Positions 7,560 to 16,651 are shown, counted from the stretch's first letter. The stretch: DNA of 35,354 nt from Flavobacteriales bacterium (GCA_021739625.1 JAIPBJ010000026.1:1-35354), one strand, 5' to 3'. The notes: generated by a model not told the origin, from the letters alone. Program-made: numbers and translations.

Positions 7560-8732
7560 TCAGGCGCGGTAGCCCTTTGTCAGGTCGAACACGGTGCGGA
7601 GAATGCCTTCCTCCACTTTGTCCAAGGGCAGGCCTCTGCGCTCCATCATACGTGCTGCAGCCTCAAGCGCCTTATCGGGACGATATTCTATGAAGCCCGA
7701 TGCCCCGCCCCATGTGAAAGAGGGGATGAAAGTGCGCGGAAATCCGGCCCCGAACACATTGGCGCTCACTCCCAGCACAGTGCCGGTGTTGAACATGGTA
7801 TTGATTCCCGATTTGCTGTGATCGCCCATGATAAGGCCACAGAACTGTAGGCCGGTCCGCTCAAATCGGCCTGTGCGGTAGCTCCACACCCGCACTTCAT
7901 CATAGTTGTTCTTGAGGTTCGAATTGTTGGTGTCGGCACCGAGGTTACACCATTCGCCAACCACAGAATTGCCGAGGAAGCCGTCATGGCCTTTGTTAGA
8001 GTAACCGATGATCACAGAGTTGTTCACCTCGCCCCCCACCTTGCTGTGTGGCCCCACGGTGGTCGGGCCATAGATCTTCGCGCCCATTTTCACCTGACCG
8101 TGTTCGCAAAGGGCGAATGGCCCTCGGATGATGCAGCCTTCCATCACCTCCGCATCCGTACCGATATAGACCGGGCCGCTTGTCGTGTTCAGAATGCTGG
8201 CCTCCACCTTGGCTCCTTCCTCAAGGAAGATTGAACCGCTGCCTAACACGGTATTTGTGGCCGACAGCGGCACACTCTTTCTTCCGGCAGTCAACAATTC
8301 AAAATCGGCAGCCAGCTCATTGCCGTTCTTCGAGAATATGTCCCAAGGATGTTGGATGACGGTCACATCGCCAGTGAACCCAATTGCATTCGATTGCAAG
8401 GCTGTAATCTCCACATCTGCTTGGTCTCCACGCATCGCAATGACCAGTTCGCCCTGCGCCAATTGCTGTCCCGTTGAAAGCCGTAGAATGGCCTCCACCA
8501 ATCCGTCAGTAGGACACACCGCCCCATGAATGAGCAGATTATCATCCCCAGCGTTGATGGGGAATTTCTCAGAGAGATACGCTTCAGTCAAAGTGCCTGT
8601 GGCGGCTCCAAGCCGTTTCTCCCATTTCTCGCGGATTGTGAGAATGCCGATGCGCAGGTCGCACACAGGCCGGGTAAAGGTGAGCGGGAGCAGGTCGGTG
8701 CGGAACGGGCCGTCAAAAAGAATGATGTTCAA
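7560..8732 (-). CDS. GlmU-family nucleotidyltransferase/acyltransferase
   Basis: A 390-residue protein of the Bacteroidota-type GlmU-like family, thought to act in UDP-GlcNAc or related sugar-nucleotide synthesis. The N-terminus starts with NIILFDGPFRTDLLPLTFTRP...ILTIREKWEKRLG, a variant of the nucleotidyltransferase fold without the canonical GlmU glycine-rich loop. From about residue 150 the chain shows hexapeptide repeats of a left-handed beta-helix (for example ASILNTTSGPVYIGTDAEVMEGCIIRG). Late residues such as GDHSKSGINTMFNTGTVLG resemble the acetyltransferase side. It starts 21 nt after the stop of the alpha/beta hydrolase gene, so the two are probably one operon. Family assignment is good; the exact sugar substrate is not shown. 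Confidence 0.88.
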   Translation of the reverse strand: MNIILFDGPFRTDLLPLTFTRPVCDLRIGILTIREKWEKRLGAATGTLTEAYLSEKFPINAGDDNLLIHGAVCPTDGLVEAILRLSTGQQLAQGELVIAMRGDQADVEITALQSNAIGFTGDVTVIQHPWDIFSKNGNELAADFELLTAGRKSVPLSATNTVLGSGSIFLEEGAKVEASILNTTSGPVYIGTDAEVMEGCIIRGPFALCEHGQVKMGAKIYGPTTVGPHSKVGGEVNNSVIIGYSNKGHDGFLGNSVVGEWCNLGADTNNSNLKNNYDEVRVWSYRTGRFERTGLQFCGLIMGDHSKSGINTMFNTGTVLGVSANVFGAGFPRTFIPSFTWGGASGFIEYRPDKALEAAARMMERRGLPLDKVEEGILRTVFDLTKGYRA

Positions 8733-8753
8733 TGTCTTGCTATTTCAATCATT

Positions 8754-9428
8754 TTACAATGAATTCGGGTACCACTGCTCAAGCCTTGAGCGGATGAGGC
8801 GGGTCACTTCTTCGCCACGTTGATATACCATGAGATGGGTTCCGCCTTCCACTACATCGCATCCACGAATCCGTCCGATGGGGAACATGAGGTCGCGGTC
8901 GCCATGGATATGCGCGATGCGCGATGAGTCACCCCGTCCTTTCCATCGGGGCGCATTCATCATCCCCCATCGCAGGAAACGATTGTCGATGGAGTGGAAC
9001 ATATCGATCATGTGCTTGACATCCTCGGGCGGATACTTGCGCTTGGCGTAGGTCCAAAGGAATGACATGCGTTTCATTACGGAAATGGGCATGAGACCCT
9101 GAATGGGAAACACACGCCCTGCTTTGAGAATGAGCGACCGCTCTTCTGGCGATTTGATGCTGGAAATGAGGATGGCCCGAATGTCGGGCAGGAAAGTGGT
9201 CATCTCAGAAGCGAGCATTCCGCCCAATGAGACTCCTATCACCACCGGATGCTCTGCCTGTCTGACCGGCTCCGACAGCCGCTGCGCATATCGGTTCATG
9301 GTCTCTCCACGTTCTGGGATAAGCCAGTTGAGGTGGGTCACCTCATAGCCATCGAGATCGAGTCGGTCGAAGGCCCGCGAGTCGGCTCCGAGACCGCTGA
9401 TCAGAAAAAGGCTTGGTTTGGAGGACAT
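8754..9428 (-). CDS. Small alpha/beta hydrolase
   Basis: A 224-residue cytoplasmic alpha/beta-hydrolase-fold protein, probably an esterase or related hydrolase. The triad can be proposed: nucleophile Ser67 in GVSLGGM, acid Asp177 in HGDRDLMFP, and His198 in EGGTHLMV. An oxyanion-like turn, ISGLGADSRAF, is near the N-terminus. No signal peptide is present. A perfect -7 element (TATTTTTG, 9443-9450) lies 15 nt upstream of the ATG. It is the first gene of a likely operon with the GlmU-like gene. Substrate unknown. Confidence 0.88.
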   Translation of the reverse strand: MSSKPSLFLISGLGADSRAFDRLDLDGYEVTHLNWLIPERGETMNRYAQRLSEPVRQAEHPVVIGVSLGGMLASEMTTFLPDIRAILISSIKSPEERSLILKAGRVFPIQGLMPISVMKRMSFLWTYAKRKYPPEDVKHMIDMFHSIDNRFLRWGMMNAPRWKGRGDSSRIAHIHGDRDLMFPIGRIRGCDVVEGGTHLMVYQRGEEVTRLIRSRLEQWYPNSL

Positions 9429-9442
9429 CGCTCGATCAATTG

Positions 9443-9450
9443 CAAAAATA
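9443..9450 (-). promoter_or_regulatory. -7 element TATTTTTG of the alpha/beta hydrolase operon
   Basis: Perfect TAnnTTTG match, 15 nt upstream of the ATG at 9428. Confidence 0.6.
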
Positions 9451-9481
9451 GCCCCGAAGGCTGTGATACCGTTAAGAACAA

Positions 9482-9511
9482 AAAGCCCCCTCCGTCACCG
9501 GAGAGGGCTTT
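9482..9511 (-). terminator. Intrinsic terminator of the T9SS-hydrolase gene
   Basis: A 13-bp stem with one mismatch, AAAGCCCTCTCCG paired with CGGAGGGGGCTTT on the minus strand, with loop GTGA and a following TTTTTGTTCTT tract. It lies 24 nt past the stop of the secreted hydrolase. Confidence 0.88.
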
Positions 9512-9534
9512 CAGAATCAATAAAGAAATGCAAC

Positions 9535-11088
9535 TCAGTTCTTGAACACCTTGCGGGTCACAGAACCTTCCTCGGTCATCACACGCACGAGGTAAAGACC
9601 TGCAGGCAGTGCTTCAATGTCAATCTGACGGCTCAGCGTGTTCATGTTGAACTCTGAGGCCACCATGGCACCGGTCATGCTGTAAATCTCAACACCCTTG
9701 ATGGTGATGTTCTCGCGTGTCTTCACCACGATGAAGTCCTGTGCAGGGTTCGGATAGACAAAGGTGTTGTTGTCCACGAAGTCCCGGTTTTCTTCCACAC
9801 CGACTGAAACAAGCAGTGTATGGATGCGCGGAGCAATATAGCCCATGATGGTGTCGATGTAGGCTTTTGCCTTGGCAGCAGACATGTCTGGGTTGGTGAG
9901 CAGACCGTTGTTGTGAATGGTCTGACCATCAGCTCCGAGGGTAGCAGCAGACGCGATGACAACCTGCTCATCCCACCAGTCCCATGGGCTTGCTTCTGGG
10001 AAGAACACACCCACAGGCTGACCAGGAACCTGAACCGCCCTACGTAATGGGAAAAGTCCTTCGTGCTCAGCAGAGGCATGACCTACCCCTGTCACAGCAG
10101 CATAACCGGCAACAGAGAAGGGATCGGTGTATGGGCCACCGAGAACATCGTTGTTGCCCAGTTCGTTGGCCTTGCCAACAGCCCAGCGGCTACCGACAAC
10201 GTCAACTACGACCTCATTGGTGGTAGGAACGACAACCAGACCACCTTCGAACGGAGCGAAGGGATCTGTCGGCACATGGAATGAGATGATGGCAGGTTCG
10301 CCTTGCTCCATCCATGCCGAATCGCCCAATGCACCGCCAGAATTGATGCAGGCAAGCACGTCATTGGAGTATCCGGGGTGGTTGGTGGAAACATTGAGAG
10401 AACCTCCAAAACCGCTGGGAGATCCAACAACAGAAGTGTCGAGATACAACTGGTTCTCTACGAATGGACCGACTGTGGTCTCGCTGATCCATTTGCCAGA
10501 AACCTCATCCTCGAGCTCCTCAATGCGGTCGAGGCCAGCGTATGCAAGTGTCAGGTAACCGCCTGAACCGTTACCGTAAAGGATGATCTTGCTTGGGTCG
10601 ATGCCGAGCGTGGCTGCTTCGCTCTTGGCATAGCGTACCAGACTCTTCACGTCATTGAGGGCACGGTAAACGGCCACCAACAGGGTACCACGTCTAACGT
10701 CCGGGCTGGCATTGAGAGGATCCCAACCCATGCGGTAGTTGGGTGTCAGAACAACGTAGCCGCGCTTGGCAAAGCGTGTGCTCACTTCAACGATAGAGCT
10801 GTCCTTGTTGTTTCCCGAGGCACTTCCATTGAGGTACTTGGGCAGGAAGTTCCCAGTGTGCAGTACGATCACTGCGGCACGCGCATCATACGTGTCTCCG
10901 GTCGGAGTGTAGATGTCTGTGTTGATGGGTGAAATGAAAGGTGTGCCGGTCAGGAACTGGTAGTTCTGTGCGAACTGTACGCCCTCTGTTACGGTCACCT
11001 CCTCAAAAATCTCATCCAGGTAGCGCTCCTGTGCATTGGAAGCGCCCCAGACAGAGACCATTGTCAAAGCAAGTAGTACTTTTTTCAT
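9535..11088 (-). CDS. Secreted alpha/beta hydrolase with T9SS sorting domain
   Basis: A 517-residue exported protein. Residues 1-20 form a signal peptide (MKKVLLALTMVSVWGASNAQ). The body (about 55-350) is an alpha/beta-hydrolase/carboxylesterase-like fold with RGYVVLTPNYRMGW (109-122), a nucleophile-elbow region YGNGSGGYL (171-179) and an acid region SFHVPTDPFAPF (269-280). The last 75 residues (VYPNPAQDF...GLYLVRV...RKVFKN) are a type-A T9SS C-terminal sorting domain, so it should cross the outer membrane and be surface-attached or released. The elbow has Asn173 where GxSxG has its first glycine, around Ser175. The start is placed at MKKVLL; a -7 element at 11116-11123 sits just upstream. 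It follows the TonB-dependent receptor, hinting at a shared nutrient-acquisition role. Substrate unknown. Confidence 0.9.
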   Translation of the reverse strand: MKKVLLALTMVSVWGASNAQERYLDEIFEEVTVTEGVQFAQNYQFLTGTPFISPINTDIYTPTGDTYDARAAVIVLHTGNFLPKYLNGSASGNNKDSSIVEVSTRFAKRGYVVLTPNYRMGWDPLNASPDVRRGTLLVAVYRALNDVKSLVRYAKSEAATLGIDPSKIILYGNGSGGYLTLAYAGLDRIEELEDEVSGKWISETTVGPFVENQLYLDTSVVGSPSGFGGSLNVSTNHPGYSNDVLACINSGGALGDSAWMEQGEPAIISFHVPTDPFAPFEGGLVVVPTTNEVVVDVVGSRWAVGKANELGNNDVLGGPYTDPFSVAGYAAVTGVGHASAEHEGLFPLRRAVQVPGQPVGVFFPEASPWDWWDEQVVIASAATLGADGQTIHNNGLLTNPDMSAAKAKAYIDTIMGYIAPRIHTLLVSVGVEENRDFVDNNTFVYPNPAQDFIVVKTRENITIKGVEIYSMTGAMVASEFNMNTLSRQIDIEALPAGLYLVRVMTEEGSVTRKVFKN

Positions 11089-11115
11089 GGTTGTTGGTTT
11101 AGGTTGTGTTGTCGC

Positions 11116-11123
11116 CAAATGTA
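11116..11123 (-). promoter_or_regulatory. -7 element TACATTTG of the secreted hydrolase
   Basis: Perfect TAnnTTTG match in the 44-nt gap between the TonB-dependent receptor stop and the hydrolase ATG (28 nt upstream). The hydrolase can therefore be transcribed on its own. Confidence 0.6.
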
Positions 11124-11132
11124 GTCAATTCA

Positions 11133-14078
11133 TCAATTCCATTCAAAAAGAACAGAGAAGTATGCCAATCTGCCTACTTGAGGGCCTCCATATACTTGCA
11201 CATTGCGATTGTCGAAGGCATTTTCGAACCTTTCGCCCACAGTCCCATCCTCAAAGAAAGGCAGCACACCGAACAGATTGGACACGCCTACTTTGAAGGT
11301 CACGTAGTCTTTGGGTATGCGATAGCTCACCTGCGCATCGAACATGTCATAGGAGGGTACGAAGCCCGTGAACTGTGGCGATCCCTGAAAGATGAACCCT
11401 TGTATCCACTTATAGTTGAGACTGAAACCGAAGTGGCCCAAGCGGTCGGTGCCAAGGTCTCGGCCTGAAAATCCAAGGTTGAACTTATGCTCCGGAGTGT
11501 TGAAGGCCGGGATGATGGGATCCTCCTCGTCCAATTTCTCCAACCTGTTCCACGAGTAGTTGCCACTGAGGCTATACTTGTTGAAGAAGTTGTAGCTCAA
11601 GGCAATGGAGAAGCCCTGCGTGGTCACCTGATTGAGGCTGTTGGTGCTTACACGATAGGCGCGTGGATCCTGTGGCAGACCGAGGATGGTGTCAAATTCA
11701 GATTTCACCCCCAGTTGGTAGCCGATGAAATCATCATAGATGCTGAAATAGTACGAAGCGTCCACGTACACCCTGCCAAAGAAGAAGCCGCGATATCCGA
11801 CCTCCACGGTCTTCACTTTCTCGGGCACGATCGGATCGATGTCGAAGTAGACAAGAGAATCCAGATTCCGCCCAGAGTTCAGGTAATTCCTGAACGATTC
11901 GACCGTGATCAGGTCCTCATAGCCGGTGATGTTGCCCAGCAGCACGGCACGGCCCACATCGTAGTGAAGATATTGGTCGGACAGGGTCGGATTGCGGATG
12001 GCAGAGGCAAAGCCCAGGCGGAGCGTATGGTTGCGGCTCGGCATATAAACCAATGAAGCAGCGGGCGAGAACAGGAATGGGAAATTCTGGTTCTTATCCA
12101 TGCGAAGCGTGATGCTGGCCTTCAGTTTCTCGTTGAAGAACTTCCTGTCCCAACCCGCATAGACCCCGAATTCGAAGTTGGTGATGGTGCGATAGGTGGT
12201 GTCAACGACAAGAGAGTCGCGCGTGCCGGTGGATGTGGGAACGGTCACATAGCGGTCGGTTGTGCGCATCTCATCGAAGATGGTGCCTCGCGAATCCGGC
12301 ATATAGAGCCGTGCATTGGCCCCGAAGGTGAATAGGCCTATATAGACATCTTTGATAGTGGCATCAAGCTTATATTCGCCATGTACGTGATAGAGGGCCG
12401 ATTTGTCATAGAACATCGCTCCACCGCCCTTGATTCTGCTGTCGGTATAAGTGGTGTTGGTGATGCTGTTCTTCAGCTCTTCGAACTCTGGGGTGCCGGG
12501 CTGAGGATAGATTCCCTCCCCCAGCGGGAAATTCGGATTGTCGGCCACGGCTGACTCAGTCTCCTGATGCCATACGGCCATAGAGTCCGGATAGTCGGCA
12601 AGCACTGCATTGATGGCCGCCACGTCCCAGCCCACACCTATACCACCGAAGGTGACACCCTCGTTGGCTAGCACCGACCGCACGCGCGGACGGATGCTTG
12701 ACACCCAGTAATTGGCGTAAGCAGTATTGTAACTCTCCAAGGTACGCTGGCCATTCAGCATCTTAAAAGCGGTGACCACGGCATCGTATGAGCGGCCGGC
12801 ATCCTCATTGGTGGCGTATGCCCTAACGAACCACTTGTCATGCTTATTGATCTCAATCCTGTTCTGAAAGAAAAGGATGTCGCGCAACGAGAAGCGGTTC
12901 TCCCCCTGGTAGACGGTGGTTCCAGATCCGAAATTGAAGCTGTAGATGAGTTCCAGATCATCCTTGAGGCGATAATGTGTGGCCAGATTGGCTTTCAGGT
13001 TACGGGTGTTGTAGTCCACCAGATCCTTCTCCATATATCCCTTGCGGTAATAGATGCCAAGCCCGGGATAGCTGGCCACCTGATTGGAGAAATCATTGCC
13101 ACCCGCCAGATCCTCATCTCCATAGCGGTTCACAGCATCATACCCACCCGGATTGTTGATGTCCACGGGCGAATCGTCCACGGGATTGATGTTGTCCGCC
13201 TCCCAATCATGCGCCTGCAGATAGAACAGGTTGATCTTGTAGGCGAATTTGTCCACCCCGTCCTTGTTCTTGATCACCTGTGCCCAGCGTACCGCAGTCT
13301 CGGTAAGTCCGCGTTCCCCTACCTTTATCTGGGCCGAAAGGCCTGGTTTGATGAACGGGCTGCGGGTGCGCATGTCAATGACACCGTTGAAGGCATTGGG
13401 ACCGAAGAAGGCCGAGCTGGCACCCTGCACAATGTCCACCTTCATGATGTCCAATTCCGAGGCACCGAGAAAATTGCCCAATGAAAAATTCAGACCGGGG
13501 CTCTGGTTGTCCACACCATCGATCACCTGAAGCGAACGGACAGGCGAGGTGCTGTTGAAACCACGGGTGTTGATGATCTTGAATCCGATGCTGGCCGAAG
13601 TGAGGTCCACACCTTTCAGGTTGCCAAGTCCATCATAGAAGTTGGCCGCAGGCGTCTCTTTGATGGCGATGATGTCCATGCTCTCCACCGTGAGAGCAGA
13701 TTCCTTCTGCTTATCGCTGATGCGCGTGTCCACGATCTCAACACCTTTGAGCATCACCCTGTCAGTCTCCAACGCCACCTGAAGCGGTGCGGCCAGCGAT
13801 GTGATCTGAATTTCGGTCTTCTTATACCCTATATATGATACTACGACCTTGAAAGGGGGCTGGCGGTCGGCTTTGAATTTGAATTTGCCATCAAAGTCGG
13901 TCGTGGCACCGACCGCTGTGCCTTCAATCACCACGCTGGTGCCAAAAAGAGGCTCCTTGGTCTCGGCATCGGTCACAGTGCCGCTCACTTCCTGCGCAAT
14001 GACATCGCACGGGAAAAAGGCTAACATGGAAAAGAGAATCCCTGCTGTTGCGGCTTTCAGCTTGATTGTTCGGGTCAT
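11133..14078 (-). CDS. TonB-dependent outer-membrane receptor
   Basis: A 981-residue outer-membrane transporter driven by TonB/ExbBD. Residues 1-29 are a signal peptide. Residues 30-110 are a carboxypeptidase-D-regulatory-like domain (VSGTVTDAETKEPLFGTSV... and VSYIGYKKTEI). The plug domain spans about 115-245 (NTRGFN, LQVIDGVDNQSPG, VDIVQGASSAFFGPNAFNGVIDM). The rest is a 22-strand barrel with many aromatic-rich strands and an aromatic C-terminal strand ending LFEWN. No SusD-like lipoprotein gene is adjacent, so this is not a classic Sus pair; peptide, siderophore or other substrates remain possible. The start at MTRTIKLK is supported by a -7 element at 14099-14106. It lies upstream of the T9SS-secreted hydrolase. 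Confidence 0.95.
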   Translation of the reverse strand: MTRTIKLKAATAGILFSMLAFFPCDVIAQEVSGTVTDAETKEPLFGTSVVIEGTAVGATTDFDGKFKFKADRQPPFKVVVSYIGYKKTEIQITSLAAPLQVALETDRVMLKGVEIVDTRISDKQKESALTVESMDIIAIKETPAANFYDGLGNLKGVDLTSASIGFKIINTRGFNSTSPVRSLQVIDGVDNQSPGLNFSLGNFLGASELDIMKVDIVQGASSAFFGPNAFNGVIDMRTRSPFIKPGLSAQIKVGERGLTETAVRWAQVIKNKDGVDKFAYKINLFYLQAHDWEADNINPVDDSPVDINNPGGYDAVNRYGDEDLAGGNDFSNQVASYPGLGIYYRKGYMEKDLVDYNTRNLKANLATHYRLKDDLELIYSFNFGSGTTVYQGENRFSLRDILFFQNRIEINKHDKWFVRAYATNEDAGRSYDAVVTAFKMLNGQRTLESYNTAYANYWVSSIRPRVRSVLANEGVTFGGIGVGWDVAAINAVLADYPDSMAVWHQETESAVADNPNFPLGEGIYPQPGTPEFEELKNSITNTTYTDSRIKGGGAMFYDKSALYHVHGEYKLDATIKDVYIGLFTFGANARLYMPDSRGTIFDEMRTTDRYVTVPTSTGTRDSLVVDTTYRTITNFEFGVYAGWDRKFFNEKLKASITLRMDKNQNFPFLFSPAASLVYMPSRNHTLRLGFASAIRNPTLSDQYLHYDVGRAVLLGNITGYEDLITVESFRNYLNSGRNLDSLVYFDIDPIVPEKVKTVEVGYRGFFFGRVYVDASYYFSIYDDFIGYQLGVKSEFDTILGLPQDPRAYRVSTNSLNQVTTQGFSIALSYNFFNKYSLSGNYSWNRLEKLDEEDPIIPAFNTPEHKFNLGFSGRDLGTDRLGHFGFSLNYKWIQGFIFQGSPQFTGFVPSYDMFDAQVSYRIPKDYVTFKVGVSNLFGVLPFFEDGTVGERFENAFDNRNVQVYGGPQVGRLAYFSVLFEWN

Positions 14079-14098
14079 GGGCTTTGTATCAGGGGTGG

Positions 14099-14106
14099 CA
14101 AATATA
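14099..14106 (-). promoter_or_regulatory. -7 element TATATTTG of the TonB-dependent receptor
   Basis: Perfect TAnnTTTG match, 21 nt upstream of the chosen ATG. It sits inside the upstream open frame and so argues against a longer N-terminus. Confidence 0.65.
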
Positions 14107-14153
14107 CCCAAGTTCATTACCGAGGGCAGATCCATGACCATCTGTGTGAGGTT

Positions 14154-15152
14154 TTACGCTGAGAACGCCACCACATTGCGGTAGGATTCCCGAACTTCCT
14201 CCAATAGACCTGGCAGGTTCTGCGGATCTTCCTCGGTCACCAACCTCATGCGGAAGGCTCTGAAATTATCAAAGCCTTTGAAATAACTGGCGTAATGCCT
14301 GCGCATTTCAACCACTCCGAGGCGGTCGCCTTTCCATTGCAGCGAGAAATTCAAATGCTTCAGACAGGTGTCCACCCTTTGGTCGAGGGTAGGCGGAGGA
14401 AGTATCGACCCGGTGTTCAGAAAGTATTTTATCTCGTTGAATATCCATGGATGACCGATGGTGGCCCTTCCTATCATTATGCCGTCCACCCCGAACCTGT
14501 CGCGCATATCCTTGGCCTTCTGCGGGGTGTCCACATCTCCGTTGCCAAAGACCGGGATGGTGATGCGCTGGTTCTCCTTGATGCGTCCGATGAGTGTCCA
14601 GTCTGCATCGCCCTTGTACATCTGCACCCGTGTTCTCCCATGCACGCTGATGGCCTTGATGCCCACGTCCTGCAACCGCTCCGCCACTTCCACCACATAC
14701 TTGGTGCTCTCGTCCCAGCCCAGCCGGGTCTTCACGGTAACGGGCAGATGCGTGGCTTTCACAATCTCGGCCGTCATGGCCACCATCTTCGGGATGTCTT
14801 GCAGAATGGCCGCGCCACCGCCCTTGCAGGTCACCTTCTTCACAGGGCATCCATAATTGATGTCAATGATATCTGGGCGTGCTGCCGTGGCGATCTCGGC
14901 CGATTCGCGCATGGAATCTATCTCACCACCGAATATCTGTATCCCTATCGGACGTTCATATTCGAAGATGTCGAGCTTCTGCACGCTCTTGGCCGCATCA
15001 CGAATCAGGCCTTCGCTGCTGATGAACTCTGTGTACATGATGTCGGCCCCATTCTCCTTGCAAACCGCGCGGAACGGAGGGTCGCTCACATCCTCCATCG
15101 GAGCAAGCAGTAATGGGAATTCCCCGACATCAATGTTTCCGATCCGGATCAT
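14154..15152 (-). CDS. dusB: tRNA-dihydrouridine synthase, DusB type
   Basis: A 332-residue FMN-dependent, NADPH-using enzyme that reduces uridines in the tRNA D-loop. The TIM-barrel motifs are in order: LLLAPMEDVSDPPFR (14-28), DINYGCPVKKVTCKGGGAAI (97-116) with catalytic Cys102, phosphate/FMN contacts Lys141 and HGRTR (171-175), GNGDV (203-207) and IGRATIGHPW (227-236). A helical tRNA-binding domain follows. The start is placed at MIRIGNIDVG, where homology begins. A one-mismatch -7 element (TACCTTCG, 15168-15175) lies 16 nt upstream. It precedes the TonB-dependent receptor gene by 75 nt, but the receptor has its own promoter. Confidence 0.96.
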   Translation of the reverse strand: MIRIGNIDVGEFPLLLAPMEDVSDPPFRAVCKENGADIMYTEFISSEGLIRDAAKSVQKLDIFEYERPIGIQIFGGEIDSMRESAEIATAARPDIIDINYGCPVKKVTCKGGGAAILQDIPKMVAMTAEIVKATHLPVTVKTRLGWDESTKYVVEVAERLQDVGIKAISVHGRTRVQMYKGDADWTLIGRIKENQRITIPVFGNGDVDTPQKAKDMRDRFGVDGIMIGRATIGHPWIFNEIKYFLNTGSILPPPTLDQRVDTCLKHLNFSLQWKGDRLGVVEMRRHYASYFKGFDNFRAFRMRLVTEEDPQNLPGLLEEVRESYRNVVAFSA

Positions 15153-15259
15153 AGGCCTTATGGGTTGCGAAGGTAGGTCGCATGAAATGGTCGCTTCACC
15201 GGGAAGCACTGCCCATGGTAAGTTCCAACAGTCTGCGAAGTGGACGAATAGGTCTGCAC

Positions 15260-15943
15260 TCAGGCCGTAACCGCAACTTCCACGGGCGCCTTGGTCTCCC
15301 AGAAAAGTTTGCGCAGCCTTTCGTAGTTGAACAGGTGCGGATAGTTGAGCAGTGTCACGGCCAAGAAGTATTCGCGGGGATAGTCGTCAAACACCCCATG
15401 GTTGGCCACATACTCCATGAACTTGCGGTCGTTGCCATCAAATTCCTGAAAGATGCTGTCGTTCTCCCCATCATAATCCAGCGGTGCCACGTTGAAATAG
15501 GTACACAGCTCCTTGTTGAATGCCGGGGTGGCCTTGGTCCATTGCCCATTGACAAAGAGCTGTGTGATGCCATGCATGGCGAAGATGTCCGACTTGAGCA
15601 GGTCGAGGAATTTCTGTGTGCTGATATGATTGCGCACATCTGCGAACTCCAACCGTGCAGGAATGCCCACTGCCCTTGCGCAGGCCGCCAACAGGATGGC
15701 TTTTTCCACGCAGTGGCCATCGCCCCGGTTGAGGATGAAACTGGCCTTCATCTCGGCAGGTTGACTGGTGATGTTGTAGGGATTGTAACGGAAACCGTCA
15801 CGCACGGCAAGGTAGAGGCTTATGGCCTGTTCCTTCTTCGTTGTGCCCTTGCCCTTGTTGGCCTCGGCAAAGGCGATGATCTCAGAGTTGTCGCTGTCTA
15901 TATAATAGGTCGGTTGCAGGTGCTGCGGGCCGTAGGTTTCCAT
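15260..15943 (-). CDS. Transglutaminase-like cysteine protein
   Basis: A 227-residue cytoplasmic protein with a transglutaminase-like (papain-fold) core. Catalytic candidates are Cys78 in GDGHCVEKAILLAACARAVGIPARL and His124 in MHGITQLFVNGQWTKATPAFN. The third residue, normally Asp, is not evident; the equivalent place reads KATP. There is no signal peptide. Proteins of this type may act as peptidases, amidases or non-catalytic binders; the role is unknown here. The start METYGPQ is 23 nt downstream of a perfect -7 element at 15966-15973. The frame is open further upstream, but that extension would run through the divergent Nudix gene. Confidence 0.85.
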   Translation of the reverse strand: METYGPQHLQPTYYIDSDNSEIIAFAEANKGKGTTKKEQAISLYLAVRDGFRYNPYNITSQPAEMKASFILNRGDGHCVEKAILLAACARAVGIPARLEFADVRNHISTQKFLDLLKSDIFAMHGITQLFVNGQWTKATPAFNKELCTYFNVAPLDYDGENDSIFQEFDGNDRKFMEYVANHGVFDDYPREYFLAVTLLNYPHLFNYERLRKLFWETKAPVEVAVTA

Positions 15944-15965
15944 GGGATGGGTTTCTTTGAGGCCG

Positions 15966-15996
15966 CAAAGGTAGCTTGAGGGCAGGCGTAACTTTG
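15966..15996. promoter_or_regulatory. Divergent promoter pair: TACCTTTG (-) and TAACTTTG (+)
   Basis: Two perfect TAnnTTTG elements lie 15 bp apart and point away from each other: 15966-15973 on the minus strand for the transglutaminase-like gene and 15989-15996 on the plus strand for the Nudix gene. The plus-strand element ends four bases before the GTG at 16001. Confidence 0.6.
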
Positions 15997-16000
15997 CCCC

Positions 16001-16648
16001 GTGATTGAAGAACTGGCCTCCTCTCTTGTCCAAAGGCTGTCCGGGCCGCTTCCAGGCCGCGATGCTCAGTTCCGTATGGCCAGTTCGTTCCGCATTCCTC
16101 CGGGCTACGTGCCCGACATGGGCAAGGCCCGCATCGGTGGAGTGCTCATCGCGCTCTATCCCGACAGGGACACCATCAGGACCGTGCTCATGAAACGCCC
16201 CGATTATGGGGGAATACACAGCGGACAGGTCAGTTTCCCCGGAGGGAAGCAAGAGGCGGGAGACCGCGACATCATTGCCACGGCCCTGCGCGAGGCACAC
16301 GAGGAGGTGGCCATCGCACCACATCAGGTGAGGGTCTTGGGCCAGCTCACCGAACTCTATATACCGGCCAGCAACTTCCTGGTGCATCCGGTCATCGGGG
16401 TGTTGGACCGCATTCCACGCCTTGTGCCTGATGCCCATGAAGTGGAGCGTGTCCTCCTGCCCGACCTGTCGCATTTCCTCCGTAGCGATATCATCGGAGA
16501 GAAGTTGATCCCGATCCGAGAGCACCTTACAGTGAAGGCTCCTTACTATGACGTGGAAGGGCAGGTGGTGTGGGGCGCCACGGCCATGATCCTCAGCGAA
16601 TTCTCCCAGATTCTGATGGAGGTGGGTTTCGGGGACGGAAGGCCTTAA
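16001..16648 (+). CDS. Nudix hydrolase, CoA-pyrophosphatase type
   Basis: A 215-residue Nudix enzyme of the CoA-diphosphatase branch, which cleaves CoA or its oxidised forms to 4'-phosphopantetheine and 3',5'-ADP. The segment HSGQVSFPGGKQEAGDRD...TALREAHEEVAI (73-105) contains the subfamily hallmark (GQVSFPGG) and the metal-binding REAHEE helix. The tail TELYIPASNFLVHPVIG also fits. The N-terminus GPLPGRDAQFRM (15-26) matches the usual family start, so the GTG at 16001 is preferred to the ATG at 16076. A plus-strand -7 element ends at 15996, so the transcript would be leaderless or nearly so. It is divergent from the transglutaminase-like gene. Confidence 0.92.
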   Translation: MIEELASSLVQRLSGPLPGRDAQFRMASSFRIPPGYVPDMGKARIGGVLIALYPDRDTIRTVLMKRPDYGGIHSGQVSFPGGKQEAGDRDIIATALREAHEEVAIAPHQVRVLGQLTELYIPASNFLVHPVIGVLDRIPRLVPDAHEVERVLLPDLSHFLRSDIIGEKLIPIREHLTVKAPYYDVEGQVVWGATAMILSEFSQILMEVGFGDGRP

Positions 16649-16651
16649 CTG

